Assembly (NCBI GenBank): GCA_030248295.1
Contig: JASANH010001643.1
Span: 372,001-436,000 of the forward strand
Origin: Mesodorylaimus sp. YZB2_4
Taxonomy: Eukaryota > Nematoda > Enoplea > Dorylaimida > Dorylaimidae
Direction of reading: 5' to 3'
Length of the DNA stretch: 64,000 bases
Every line of letters begins with the position of its first letter. The stretch's first letter is position 1. Positions 12,882-24,696 of this stretch are shown piece by piece. The notes below the pieces were generated by a model. It ran no database searches and was not told where the DNA came from. It was given only the letters and a program-made list of their open reading frames with translations. A program made the translations under genes and the position numbers.

Positions 12882-14040
12882 TTCGTGGTCCAACAAAGAT
12901 AGCTCTCAAACGCTGACGCGGAGGCGACTGCAAGGCAGGGCTATGGCGACCAGTACAACGACTCGCACACTGATTGGGGGATGTTCGGATGCCTGCATGA
13001 AGGCAGTGTAGCGTAGAATGCCATCTTGCGGTGGGCAGTGGAGATATGGTGTACTGTGGGGGCCATGGTGCAACAGGGGCCTATGGGAGGGAAGGTGATT
13101 GATTGCCTCGACTGGTGGCCTTATGAACGGAGATTCGCCAGCTTGCCTTCGCTGCCTGGTCGATACACTCTCGAAGCTATGTAGGAACCCATCGGATTGA
13201 TGCCTCAGGTACCTGCGACCTAAGAGGTCTACCTAGAGGCTTTTTGATAACATCCGCTCCCTGCGGTACCTTCCCCTGTACAGCCATTCAGCCTGTTGCA
13301 CAAGCCACGCATTCACATGTCGAATGATCTCATCGCAGATCAGCATCCACCCTCTCCCGCTGTCAGTCAGAATTATCCACTAAACGGAGCATGATCAACA
13401 TGTGATTAAACCAACTTAGAAGCTCCGAGTCAGCTGAAGACACGAATACACAATATTGGCCCAATAAGGCAACGAAATACACTTGGATACAAGATGATCA
13501 CTGCATCATCGTGTCACTATAAGTCACTATAGAAACATGCTCAACATACGCACACACGAAATGTTCTCAGATGTCAAGTGCCAATGCACTGATGAGAGTG
13601 CTTTTGAGTTGGAATCACCCTGGCGAGACAGCACCTGACAGAAGAGTGGATACGGAGTGGATTTGATCATTGAGTCAGGAGTTGCCGGTGAGTGTGGTGC
13701 TTCGCATGGGCCAAGAGACATCGGAATGTGCCAAGCAAATCAAAAAGCAGCGGGTTTCTTACATCAACATAGCAGGACTGGCCATTTGGTCGAAGCAACC
13801 TCAACACTGCTGTGATTCATAACCCTTTAGACAGCACAGTGTCCTGGGGCAAATTAGACCATGCTGCCAATTTTGAAGAGTAATAAACAACTATGGCTAC
13901 AGCAGCTAAAAAATTGGGATCTGGCGAACGTTGTCCGACCAGATCAAGAGATACGCGTGCTATGAACGCACGCCCCTTCACGCGTGGTATGAACGCAAAC
14001 AGGGCATGGCACGACAGGTTTAGTCTCTCCATGCATTGTG
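12882..14040. other. Gene-poor stretch
   Basis: About 1.1 kb between the RING gene start and the inverted duplication block. No frame with family similarity or believable exon structure was seen on either strand. Confidence 0.4.
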
Positions 14041-14153
14041 AGCTCACAGCCAGTTGGATCATACATCGACAGGCTCAAGGCATCAGACCACGCATATCGC
14101 ACGAGCAGACATCGATCACACAACACGACGGGCATCACAGGGCGCAATCACTT

Positions 14154-15431
14154 TCACGATCCAGAGGGGGATTGACTCGAAGTCGCGCTGTCAACACCGT
14201 CCTCATGCAGCACGCGCATAAAGTTCTCTTTAAAGTCAAACCGCCCATTGAAGTCGGCGTTGTTGGAAGCCGCGATCTGGTGCAGCGGCTGGTCGAGCAC
14301 TTGCTGCGGCGGCTCGTCCTCGTACCTGCAAAGAGGGCTCACTATGTACTTGCGATCGACAGCCGTCGTTTTCACTCACCCAAGCGGAAGAATGAGATTC
14401 CCGAATCAGACCATCTCGGCCGGAATCGACTGCCACAGCTTCTCGAGTGAGGTCGTCTTTTTTCACTGTCCGCACCACGAATCGATCGCCGACATTTCGC
14501 CACGGCAGGCGTCCGAGTCGCAGTTCCACGACGACGTACAGCAGGGACATCAGATCGTCGCCACACCCCAATTCCCTGTAAACACGAGGACCATGCATTC
14601 CAACTGAAGACAGGCAACAGCACTCACTTTCCATCGTGAGCGTTCGGCGATGCGTATCGAGAGCTGCCGACGAAACCCGGTCGCTCTCGTGCCGGCACCA
14701 GTTCACCGTTTGGTTCACGAAAGAACCGCGACAGACCGAAATCGAGCAGAAAGACGTCTCCATTTGACCACCCATCATGAAGTTTGACTGAAACGAGAGT
14801 TGATAAGCAGGCCTGCCGAACTCGGAATCACCTAACTTACCGGCTTGATATCTCGATGAACGACGCCGATTGCGTGCATTTGTCGCGTGCCTTCAAGGCA
14901 TTGAATGCCACCCGTATGGTCGTGCTGAGCGAAAAGCGAGGGATGACTTTGGACGGGCACGAGCGACGGAGTTCGGTCAGCGTGAACGACATGCGCTGCA
15001 TGGCGATGTAGAGGCACGGAGCGGACGTGTTGTATCGATACAGCCTGGGGATGTGCGGCCGATCTAAAAACAGAAAAGATAAAGCGAGGGCAGGGGAGAA
15101 AGATTCGAAGCCTCGCCTTGACACCGTTTCATGACTTCGACTTCGTGAGCGCAGAACGATTTCTTTCCGGCAGGGCGGGGTTTCTCCACTTTGAGAGCCA
15201 CTTCGAGATCGTCGTTATCTTTATCGAGCGCGAGATAGACCCGGCCGAATGAGCCAGACTGCAACCTTTCCACCTAAAACTACGGCAGGTTAAGCAAATA
15301 AGAGCACCCCGATGAAATCTTACCACGAGGAATCTTTCGTCCACGATATCGCCATCGTCCAACATGTCCTCGCTGTCCGCCTGCGAATCGTCGTCCGGCT
15401 TGAAGTTCGATGGGGATTTCTCATCCGTCAT
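14154..15431 (-). pseudogene. Decayed CK1-like kinase copy (A')
   Basis: This is an inverted near-copy of the kinase gene at 41908-43194, with the same exon layout and matching introns and flanks. It starts MTDEKSPSNFKPDDDSQ and keeps LQSGSFGRVYLALDK, HRDIKP and DFGLSRFF. Relative to the other copy it has lost one base near the IRVAIQCLEG segment (about 14906), differs by about ten bases before the DFG motif (near 14750), and has one extra A before the LEKLCQ segment (near 14465). The frame cannot be followed through without breaks. It shares the in-frame TGA at about 14413-14415 with its sister. Homology extends from about 14040 to 15600. Confidence 0.8.
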
Positions 15432-15599
15432 TGCTCCTACAACAGAGACTCTGATAACAAGATTCCCTTTCCATCAAGATCTTTTACTCACCTTTAAGTA
15501 CCGACGTGCACGAAAATGAGAAGCCTCTCTGCGTAGAGACTTCGGAACCAACCGCCTTCCACGGCCCAAAGAACGATGAGTTGCATCGGGTTCCCGAAA

Positions 15600-16240
15600 G
15601 ACGCTGTGAATTTAAGCAGATCAACTGTTGATCTGTTTAAATTGCGCTCAGACAATCTTAAGGTCCACCAAATTCAATATTAGAAGCTGAGGGCGATTTG
15701 GAATTGTCAGAAATCTGCTGGGGGGGGGGGGGGGGGGGGGGGAGGCTGCCCACACGGCGTAGTTTTTCCCGTTTTGAGGGGGTCTATGAAAGATTTTTAC
15801 ACGGGGGGGGAAAAAAAACACACCCCCCAACCAAATAACCCCAAGGGGCCATCCATAAAGGTCGAACCGCAGCGAGACACTGATAGCTCGGACATGCTAG
15901 CTCGGAAATCCATGAACCTCTCGGCGGCTTGCGTTTGCCGCAAATACAAAAATACAACACACTTCTTTTTTAACATCTAGAGACTTTGCTTTGCTTCACA
16001 GATATTCGTTTACGTAGAAGGGGACTAATACATCTCCCTACATATCTTCTAACCCATATCTAAATACCTCCACTTTTTTTACTCTCTCACCACCTCACAC
16101 ACCCACCAACCCAAACCACAACACCCCCCCCTCCCCCCCTCCCCTCCCCCTACCCCCCCCTCCTCCCACAACCGGGGGGGGGGGGGGGTTGGCAAAAAGG
16201 TGGCCAGCTGCAGGGAAGGGAGGGGGAGGGGTGGCGGCCA
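15600..16240. other. Homopolymer-rich junction, possible assembly fault
   Basis: About 640 bp between the two dead kinase copies contains a run of roughly 22 G from 15721, further G runs near 15800 and 16175, and long C-rich stretches at 16100-16160. No coding frame with a plausible protein is present. Its composition is unlike anything else in the window and it falls at the join between two duplicated segments. It may be a collapsed or mis-joined part of the assembly and not a natural junction. Confidence 0.5.
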
Positions 16241-16729
16241 ATGGTCGACCGCGAATCGGCCGTCTTGGCTGCCCGTGAATCGACCGTCCGGACACGCGCG
16301 TCGCAAGTCCGCCAGACTCCGCCCCACCAACTGCATGACCAGGTACGCGAACAGACTCGTGCTGCCACTCTCGACGTACTGGCAGATGTGCGGCTGCGAC
16401 ACCTTGGTGTTTCGGAACGTTTTGAACACCGCCACCTGGAACGGAAAGGGCTGGCATGTCGGAGCATGGGAAAGGGAAGGGGTTCGAGGGACCTCCGTAG
16501 CCTAACCCAGAGTCAAAGAACATCCTCGAGCACTTACCTCCATTTTGAGCATGGGGTCTGCCGCCTTGGTGACCTCGACTTTCATGGCCTACTCTTCCTT
16601 CGATGACGTCCCCACCACCTTGTAGACTGCGCCGAATCCGCCCTCGCCCAACTTGGCCAACACCTTCCACTTGCCGTCTACCACGTCTCCCACCACGGGC
16701 TTGTTGTCTTTGCCGCTCCTGCCGCTCAT
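16240..16729 (-). pseudogene. Truncated TTBK-like kinase copy (B')
   Basis: This is an inverted copy of the first two exons of the kinase at 30638-31892. The first exon (16538-16729, 192 nt as in the sister) starts MSGRSGKDNKPVVGD and has the glycine loop GEGGFGAVYKV. The Tyr codon just before the ATP-binding lysine has become TAG (KEEY to KEE-stop). The second exon follows the sister up to DGRFTGS and then diverges at about 16269 into C/G-rich sequence with long homopolymers. The catalytic loop, DFG and the C-lobe are absent. Similarity continues upstream of the start to about 17130. It cannot make a kinase. Confidence 0.82.
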
Positions 16730-17129
16730 GACGCCCGGCTGTCCAACTCGACCGCACGCACCGACTTGCGCTGGCTGAATGACGACCCAGCCCCAAACTG
16801 CCATTTGTTGGGCGTGTCATTGTAAAGTGTTGCGTGGGACTCATTGGGTGACTGAAAAGGGTTCACGTGATCCTGTCTTGCATTGTAAAGTAAGCTCTGG
16901 TCAGCAGTCCCAGTTTACCATGAAAATGTTACGAGTGATAAAGTGCTGATTTGGTGTTGATCGGGCTTTGTTATCACATTGCACCCGTATTTTAAGATTT
17001 AAAATGAGTTTGGACGGGGAAGCTACTCGAGGAGAAAACTAAATGAGTGTGGTATACGCGAAGTGCGAAGAATGTTGGGTTCGATCAAGCAGGTTCAGTT
17101 GGTGACACGAACTCAGACCTCATCTAATC

Positions 17130-18291
17130 CACTGACTCTCTATCTCCAGTGATCTTCATGTACTTGACCAAGACTAGCTGATCGCTATAAAGGCATGCCA
17201 TCGACCGTTTCTATGAGAGATTTTGACTCCTCTCGCTGAAATGAGGCAGTGTTGGATGAGATCGATGCGTTTATTGTGTGATCGAGTGACGCGATCGCGG
17301 TTCATGTGCATGCTTTGTCTTGAGGAAAGTGGAAATGAGGGAGATCTCGTCGGAGCGGGATACAGCCATTTTGTCCAGCCACCGTAGTCGGCCATAATCG
17401 ACTACAGACGCTATGGCACTGCGACATGGCCACTCGGAGGGGCTCGCAGTCGGATCTACTCCGAGTGATCGCAATGACTAATCCAAAGAGGGCTGTGGCA
17501 AGTCAGTTGAGGAGCAAAGCGATCTGATCTTGTGTTTATGATCACGGTCATCATGCCAACTCATCGTATTTGAAGCTTCAATCTACCTTTATCGATTATC
17601 GATAGACTAAGATAAAGATAAGAAGGCGTGACGTCTAAGTCCTGGTCTGAACTGCATTCTAGGCAATGTGGGACCAGGTTGTTTAGAACCTCGCTGACGG
17701 CAGACACGTGAGGCTACTCTTTGAGTTGTGAGTTCAAACGCTTGTGTATGCGCATGGCAAATCAACTGTACGCGAGGAGAGGCGGTCTGTGTGGCTCGTT
17801 CTTGAGGTTTAGGCTTCCCTCTGGACAGTCCCAGCTCCTTCTTCGACTAGCGGTGCATCCGAACCAAAAAGCTGCCTGGGTAATTGGTGCGGAGGAGGGG
17901 GCAGTTCCATGACGCGTTTCGAGGGCGCACAAGACTTGACTCTGGTCAAGGATTTAGTTGCTTTCTGATACGTCCGAAAATCAAGGAAATTAGTAATAGA
18001 GTAAGTGCTACTGACTATGATACACTTGGTCTCCCAAATGCATCGCGAGGAGGAAGTAAAAAAACAACAGGTTTATCATAGAGCAATGCAAACCCGAATG
18101 CCCATGACGCTCTATTTTTTGTTCCTGGTTGAGAAAACTGGCTTCCCTGACCTGGTGTAGAGGGTGATAAACAAGCAGTCAGTTCATTTCTGTTTGCAAG
18201 GCACTTGGCGAGGGTCGGTTTTCTCTTGCGTTCCTTATTGATCACTGCATTTGATTTAATTCAAGAGTGCGCAAAAATCAATCGAGTTGTG
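17130..18291. other. Gene-poor stretch
   Basis: Between the inverted duplication block and the chitin-binding protein gene. I see no coding exon; it should include the promoter of the downstream gene. Confidence 0.4.
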
Positions 18292-19335
18292 ATGGCTATT
18301 TACAGCACTATAGTCGTAAGCATGGCCATGTTGATCAGTGCGGTTGGATCTGCTGCCGCGCCGGTAAGCCTTTATTATGCAGTAAATGACAAGGAGACGT
18401 CTCACGACCAGGCTTCGTTATACTGTAGATTCGAGGAGCGCACGCCATGCCCGACGAGTTCTTTACATGCAAGAATCGCGCGCCAGGAATGTATGCCGAT
18501 GATAAACGCTCTTGCAGCATGTATTGGCATTGCTTGGCTAACGGAAGCTTGTTGCACCCGTAAGTGAGTGTGAGTCTAATAGGCGTGTGGGGAAGGTAGT
18601 GTATTTGGCTTGGGTGGCCGCCTTACTTGGTCGCCACCTAACAGTGCGTTGACTTCCTGCTACTGTGCTCAACGCACATCCAGACATCAGAAGCCCGTCC
18701 ATTTGCTGGGTCCAATGACAGGAGTCGAATCAGTAGTATTTTTGAGACCATGCGCCCAGGTATCTTCTTCAATGCACGGCTTGAGAAACAGGCAGGTTCT
18801 CGGGATATTCCTTATCGTCAGTCAGGCAGCAGAGTCTCTTTGTTAGGGTGGGTATTTATGTACTGGATTGGGTGCAAGAAAAGGTTTAACAGTAGATCCT
18901 AATGGACTAAATGCAAGAGCTGGAGTTGGACTCACATCACAATCAGTTCTGACGTCATGAATAGTCACCTCTACCCATTCTTACAGGCCATGTCGGGAAC
19001 CCACTCCAGTGTTCGACGACTCGGTGAAGGAATGCGTGAAAGGCGACCCCAACAAGTGCCCTGTCGATTACGGCTATTGGCAGTCTGCTCAGTCTTTCTG
19101 TCGTGGACGTCCGTCTCCGTGGTCCAAGCGAATGCGAGAACCGTCTGCTCAAGCCTACTATCCAAATGTGAACAACAACTGCGACTCGTACTATTGGTGC
19201 TACGTTGCTGATGGCAAGCATTTCGGCCACGAGTTCAAGTGTCCAATGGATCACAAATTCGACTCCAAGACATTACTGTGCAAGAAGGCGGCCCTCGTCG
19301 CATGTCCAGTCAGCCATGGCGCTGATATCGTGTGA
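18292..19335 (+). CDS. Secreted protein with two chitin-binding type-2 domains
   Basis: Three exons join in phase: 18292-18363, 18429-18559 and 18987-19335, giving 183 aa. Exon 1 is a signal peptide (MAIYSTIVVSMAMLISAVGSA). Two peritrophin-A/CBM14-like modules follow. The first has FFTCKNRAPGMYADDKRSC, then YWHC and LHPPC. The second has FCRGRP, AYYPNVNNNCDSYYWCY, FKCPMDHKFDSKTLLC and a final AC. The pattern of about six cysteines with aromatic YY/W is typical of proteins binding chitin in cuticle, gut lining or eggshell. No membrane segment follows, so it is probably released. The frames before and between the exons are closed, which supports the introns. Confidence 0.82.
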
Positions 19336-19492
19336 ACCACGGCCCGCAGATCATAATTTGGAGTGCCTTTGGTTTTGAGTAGGCAGCTATGCGCGTATTT
19401 GGTAGCATTTTTGGAATATTGATTTACTTACCATTAGTTTGAGTCTAAGAAACTGTTAATGCTTGGTAGTTGGGTACATCAAAGTTTTTTAT

Positions 19493-19990
19493 TATTTTTT
19501 TAACCCATTCTGCTCGTTCCAGGGGAGGGTCGATTTTTGGCCCTTTACCCGCGGGCTAGGGAGCTCGCTAGTTGACTTATGTTGCCATTGACTGGGGTCA
19601 ATCCGGGATGCAATGCGGGGCAAGAGCGCTACCCCGCGATTACCCCATTACCCCGCGATTACCCCATTAGTCAGCGGTTACCCCATGGGATAACCATACT
19701 CATCGTCAGTTCGTGAGGGGACCCGGACTCGAGAGCTTCCCGCCCCATAAGGCCTCTCTTCGTTTATCGACCCCGGATAAAGGGTGAGTCACCCAACACC
19801 AGGCGTGCAAGGTGGAGAGTAAACTTCACCATGTTCTCAGACCGCCAGAGTTAAACTCACGAACCAAACCGGAGTTGAGCCTGAGGGCTCACCAGTTTCC
19901 AGCTACGCCAAGCGAACTGTGAAATGCGTCTTTCACCACAAAGGGGCAGAGAACTCTGTTCTGAGCGCGCAGTCAAAAGAGAACTCCGCG
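19493..19990 (+). repeat. Interspersed repeat, copy 1
   Basis: About 400-500 bp, matching 57990-58365 in inverse orientation along its length. Shared landmarks include TTTACCCGCGGGCTAGGG, CAATCCGGGATGCAATGCGG, GGTTACCCCATGGGATAACC, and the family-2 motif GGGTGAGTCACCCAACACCA. This copy has an internal tandem duplication (TACCCCGCGATTACCCCAT twice near 19631-19670). It has no coding frame. Confidence 0.75.
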
Positions 19991-20049
19991 CCCAGTATAA
20001 ACTAGCCTTGACAGACCCCTTTCACTGCTGCACCCCCCAGCCGGGTGGT

Positions 20050-22479
20050 CCATCCATGTTTGGTAGCTTCAGGACTGATCCTTCTGCATTGTACTAATGT
20101 CAGTAGCCATAGGCCTTTGCAAATATATTTCCAGCTTTTGGGCGAAGATCTCTCGCGAGTATGATCGCCAGCAGCTACTTCGATGATGTTTGGGTTCCTG
20201 TGCGGTGCGGATTTTTACAGCTGGGGCCAGTATCATTCGATATTATGGCTCCACGTATGACGCAACACACGCTTTAAGAATCCAGACTGTGCGAAGTTTT
20301 CTGGAACATTGAAAAACCCAGTTTCGCGGAGCATCACAGACCAAGCGGTGGGGTCCAGGCCCTACTCGTACACGGCTTCCCTAATACAGCCTTAGCTCGA
20401 ACCTGACACAACATGTCTGACAGAGGCCTTATTCGCTGGGGCCACACGGGACACTTGTAGGCCTGGCCTGACGCCATACCTGACCATGATACAAAAGCCC
20501 CATGTGGGCCCAGGGTAATAGGTACATGAGGTGCTGGCTACAAGCTTAGGCTGTAGTAGGAAAAGCGGGTAGGGCCTAGGATGGCGCATGCCCACCAAAT
20601 GGTATGGAACGGAGTAGGCTACACTATCCTACGCCCAGTTTCTCGAGGTGGGCTCCGGTAAGCCCAGGGGTGCCTTTGTCTTCAGTGCCACATTCTATTC
20701 CTTTGGTGCGGCCTCAGGCTCGAATCTTAAACTTTTCATCTTTTTAGGGACCAACCGGAAATTGAAATCTCAGCGTTGTCCCAAGTTTGTGTTCTGAATT
20801 TGTGCCTGTCCTAAAATTATAATCGGATGTGAAGCTGGCTCGTGGGCGTAAAATTTTCGCACAATGCGCCAGAAATGAGGTAATTCGTGCGGCCTTCATT
20901 TTGATGCTTTATTACCGTGCGTCAGTGCTGCTTGTCAAAACTGGCATCGTATTAAAGGAACGGTAAGTTTTATGCTAATGCACTGAGCATTTGTGCACTC
21001 GGTGTTTGAATATTCCGCCCGCCGCTTGCCGCCCACCCCGTTCTTGCTTATGGTACAAACCTCCAAATACGTCATGCCCGATAGCTGCCCTTACCTACCG
21101 CCTAGAGAAGTCTGCAGGAGCCGATTGGGATCATGCATTAGCTCAAAAACAGAAGAGCTCATTAAAAATTCAAGGTTGAACTGTATTTTCAGAGATAAGG
21201 CAACTTGATACTTTGCCGAAGCACCGGGTCAAATGAGAGTTCATCGAGACTGTCAGAATGGAAAACCACGAACTGGAAATGTTCAAGCGAGCACTCATAC
21301 TGCATGTTTTTCGATCGAATCCCGTGCTTTTGGACACCAGTGACGCTGTGAATGAAATACTGTACACTGTCAGATGGCTCATGCCCTCGAATGTGCATAC
21401 CTCTCGCACCCCTGCCCTGTGCATCCATGGATTAGTTCATTAGTTCTAGTAATTACCAAGGACGATACCTAGTGAGACCGCCCAGCCAGGCTCTTCCTCC
21501 TTGATGCCATTTCCAAGTTGTCGTTCATTTCCGAATCTCTTTATCTCATTTCCATTTTAGGTTGTAAGGAGCAGCACAAATCAGCAGGCATAATGTAAAA
21601 GAATCTTGCCTTCTCTGACCTGGTATACTGTACATTTGGAAATGACACCAAGTGCTAGAATGTACATGCATGTGCTGCCCTTATAGGATGGATTAAATCG
21701 GGAGACGAAAACAAGGCCTCTTTCTCACATCCCAAAATCGATATTTTGGATAGCGTTGACTGACCAAAAAGCGGGAGTGGAAAACAAGATAGTCCGTCAC
21801 GCTATAAGCCACTTTACTCGAGATGGTGTTACGGGTTTGTTTACTCGCCGTTGATGAAAGGATCTTGCTCCCAGTGCGCATAGACCCTGCTGTACTGAAG
21901 AATCTCTTTCAAATCGGCAGGCCAAGCAGACGGAGTGCACGCTCGTGATTTTGAGCGACTTCGATTCAGGCCTGTCTTAAAACGGGTTTATTTTTGGACC
22001 AAAGTTGAGCAGATGGGCTGATTTTAATCGAAGCGAGTGATTCATGTGGATGAGAGTTTTCCTGAATGCAATCAACGAGTTTTGTCCAGTGTCCAGTACA
22101 TAGTCGAGATCCCATTAACATGACATGGTCACTGGAAAAAGAGGGGATGACAACAGGTGCGCGTGCCAACTCCCTGATCACGTTTCCTCGAGATCAGTGG
22201 GCCTCTGGGATTAAAGAGAACTAATCTAATTTTCTGCTTCGCCAGGACCGGAATGCCATGCCCTGTATCCAATTACGGATGTAGGTCGTGGCCAAGTGCC
22301 CGAGGGGGCACTAAACGTAATCTGACAAAGCCGTCAAGATTGAGCAGTGATGAGAAGACGGCTTGCTCGGCCTTCATCGTCAGTCAAGAACGACGACTGC
22401 AGACGAAAGCTAGCTCGCCACATTCTTGCTCGTATGCTATTCGATATCGGCCGTGTTACACTATCAGTCTCGCATCACC
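20050..22479. other. Gene-poor stretch
   Basis: About 2.4 kb upstream of the allatostatin-C-like gene. No frame with a recognisable protein or consistent splice signals was found. The last few hundred bases should include the promoter of the peptide gene. Confidence 0.4.
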
Positions 22480-22845
22480 ATGTCTAGAACGGCGTGCTTT
22501 TTGTGTGCTCTGATCGTGGTCAGTCTAATGATCGAGGGTCAGTCAGCAGCTGCTGGTCGTTTGGACAGAGCCGCTCAGTAAGTTTCTTGGTACAAAATGG
22601 TCTACTGCTCTCCAGGAAATGTCACCAGTGTCCGCGTGGACGCCAGAGATCCGCTGTTCAGTCGTCCATTGTTTTTCAGGGCAATTAGACACCGCAATGC
22701 GAAGCGTGCAGTGTTCGAAGACCAACAAATGATGGATGGAAATGAAGCTGGGCCAGCATTCGATGTCATACGGACATTCAAAAGAAACTTTAAGAATTGT
22801 TTCTTTACACCTGTCCAATGTTACACTAAGCCAAAGACATTCTGA
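22480..22845 (+). CDS. Allatostatin-C-like neuropeptide precursor
   Basis: Two exons (22480-22577 and 22680-22845) give 87 aa. Exon 1 encodes a signal peptide (MSRTACFLCALIVVSLMIEG). Exon 2 holds dibasic KR sites after RHRNA and after RTF. The second is followed by NFKNCFFTPVQCY and then TKPKTF and stop. C-x-F-x-P-x-x-C with six residues between the cysteines is the allatostatin-C/somatostatin-type ring (family: C-Y-F-N-P-I-S-C). Such peptides are disulphide-closed, act on somatostatin-like GPCRs and usually inhibit. The tail of seven residues after the second Cys is unusual, and there is no amidation glycine. An alternative acceptor at 22661/22662 also keeps the frame and adds a few residues. 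Confidence 0.75.
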
Positions 22846-23648
22846 CTAGTGTACCGTCGTACAGTTGTGTAGTGCTGGTGGGTGTTGGCTACAGCTGAAT
22901 ATGATCAGTGGTAAAGCAGGACGATGATAGACTGTGCTCGAAAAGGGGAATATTGTCTGTGAAGTGGTTTGCCCTAAATACACGAAATGCATTCCATGCC
23001 GTGCTGTCGACTAGGCAAAGGTCCATCTAGGCCTGAACTCATTCACACGGTATTTCAATATAGGGCATAAGCCAACTGATGGGCGCCACAGGGACTCAGG
23101 GCGCATGAATATCTGAAAGATAAGAGACAGAACAGCATGACAGGGGGTGTAGGTATGAAAAACTGTCCTTGGCGAGATGCCATGGCCACATGAGGTATGC
23201 CGATCATCTTTTTACATTACCCTTGGTGAATATGTAACTGCTGTGACTTACACGACCCATTAGCAAATTGTATGCATGCATCGACAGCGCAGACGACCAC
23301 ATACGGCAGTACGAATTTGAAACTGGTTCGAATTTCTTTTTACCGCTTATGACAAGATCTGCAGGAGTCTTACTTCTTATGACACTCGGTAGGTCTGTTG
23401 CGCAAAGATTTTTTAAAAACTTGGATCGATCAGGTTGATCTTTTCGCGATAGATTTTGTCTTCTACTTGCTATTTCGTGACGATGGGTAAGGACCTTTGT
23501 TACTTTTACTTTCACTCTTACTTTACTCCAGTCTTAAGAAGCCGAAGCGCACTAACGGGGCAGACATGGCACACAAAAAAAAGAAAACGGATGTCACACA
23601 GAAAAAGACTTAAAACGAATGTTGAAAAAGAATGTTTGTTTTTAAAGT

Positions 23649-24582
23649 ATGGCGCATCGATTTCGAACTCGATACATGTCGATTTCGAAAGAAGAATTGA
23701 TCGAACGTTTTCGGCAAAGCGATGTTAAAGAAGTCGATTTCGATACTTTAGTCGAGCATAATAATCGACGTGCAAATAACCAGTTTGTTTACGTGAGTAG
23801 TTTTACATTGTACTGAATCTGAATCCAATCTAAACTTGACTGGTCTGAACGCAGCTCCATTTTGAATCTTACAGCATTTGTTGCCAGGCATATATATACT
23901 GTACTTAGCCAACCCTAGCCTACTTTGCATGAGTTTACTTGGCCTACCTTGATTTATGACATTGGCCCTTGGAGCTGGCCTTCTGCTTGGTGTTCTAGGA
24001 TATGTACATATACATTTATCACCTGTATTTGTAGGCCTACACCGAATTTTGTATTTTTCAGTTCAAAATCCTTGGTATAAACCCGAACGATACGTACGAA
24101 GGTCAGCAACTTTATTCCTGTTCTGTCTGGCAACGTAAGTTAAAAATTTTTAAAGCATTAAAATGGCTTAAAAGGCTTCAGGGAGGGGGAAGGGGAGGGT
24201 TCAACTCCCGCCTGGGTAAAAAATGATTGTCAAATATATGTTCCTTAGCCCTCGAGTGCACCGTATGGTGCTTGGCTTTGGATAAAGTATGACATGGCTT
24301 CGTTTTAGTCGCTATGAAAGACGATATCGAAGAACCGGATGCAATGGGAATGTTGTTTATTGAAAGCCGCAGTTGCCAGGGTTTAACTCAGTTATTGAAT
24401 GAAGACGTAAGTAGCTGACGAAGGCTGCAAGAAATTTCGCGCTAATATTTTCTGTATTTTTTCAGATAAAGATAGCGGCAACGGGATTTCGATATGATTT
24501 GCCAAAGAATGATTCTGGCTATCGCTTGTCTATTTTTCTGGACTCTCAGTGTCCTGACAGGAATATCTATGTATCAGGGTAA
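23649..24582 (+). CDS. Uncharacterised exons just upstream of POT1
   Basis: Four exons join in phase: 23649-23792, 24062-24134, 24309-24406, and 24466 to either a TAA at 24580-24582 or a donor after 24578. An in-frame TAA lies just before the ATG. The protein (about 142 aa) starts MAHRFRTRYMSISKEELIER, contains NQFVYFKILGINPNDTYEGQ, and ends LDSQCPDRNIYVSG. I do not recognise it. If the last exon is spliced to 24633 (acceptor ...AATAAG), the frame runs into the POT1 exons and would give one 840-aa protein. If not, this is a small separate gene about 115 bp upstream of the POT1 start. Confidence 0.6.
24180..24300 (+). repeat. SINE-like element, family 1 (tail part)
   Basis: GGGTTCAACTCCCGCCTGGG is a box-B-like end of the tRNA head. 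The family tail (CCTCGAGTGCACCGTATGGT and GGATAAAGTATGACATGG) follows. It lies in the intron before the exon at 24309, close to its acceptor. Confidence 0.65.
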
Positions 24583-24696
24583 AGTCGATTATTTGGAATC
24601 ATGTAAGGTGGATTTTACGTTTAGCTAATAAGTTCGGAACCGACTGATAAATCGTATGGAACGAAAAATTCGAAACGTGCCATTGAAGAAAAACCG

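Larger units (their letters stand above)
14040..17130 (-). repeat. Inverted segmental duplication block
   Basis: Bases 14040-15600 match 41735-43320 in inverse orientation, and 16240-17130 match 30210-31140 in inverse orientation. Both matches include non-coding flanks and introns, so this is a DNA duplication and not retrocopies. The two parent genes lie about 10 kb apart on the plus strand. Here their copies are neighbours in the same relative order (B' then A' when read on the minus strand), joined by about 600 bp of low-quality G-run sequence. Confidence 0.8.

Noticed and set aside
18205..18567. A continuous 120-residue frame over the start of the chitin-binding gene
   Set aside because: It ignores a good intron (18364-18428). 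The other frame after splicing gives the conserved Cys/Tyr pattern of CBM14, so the continuous frame is a shadow.
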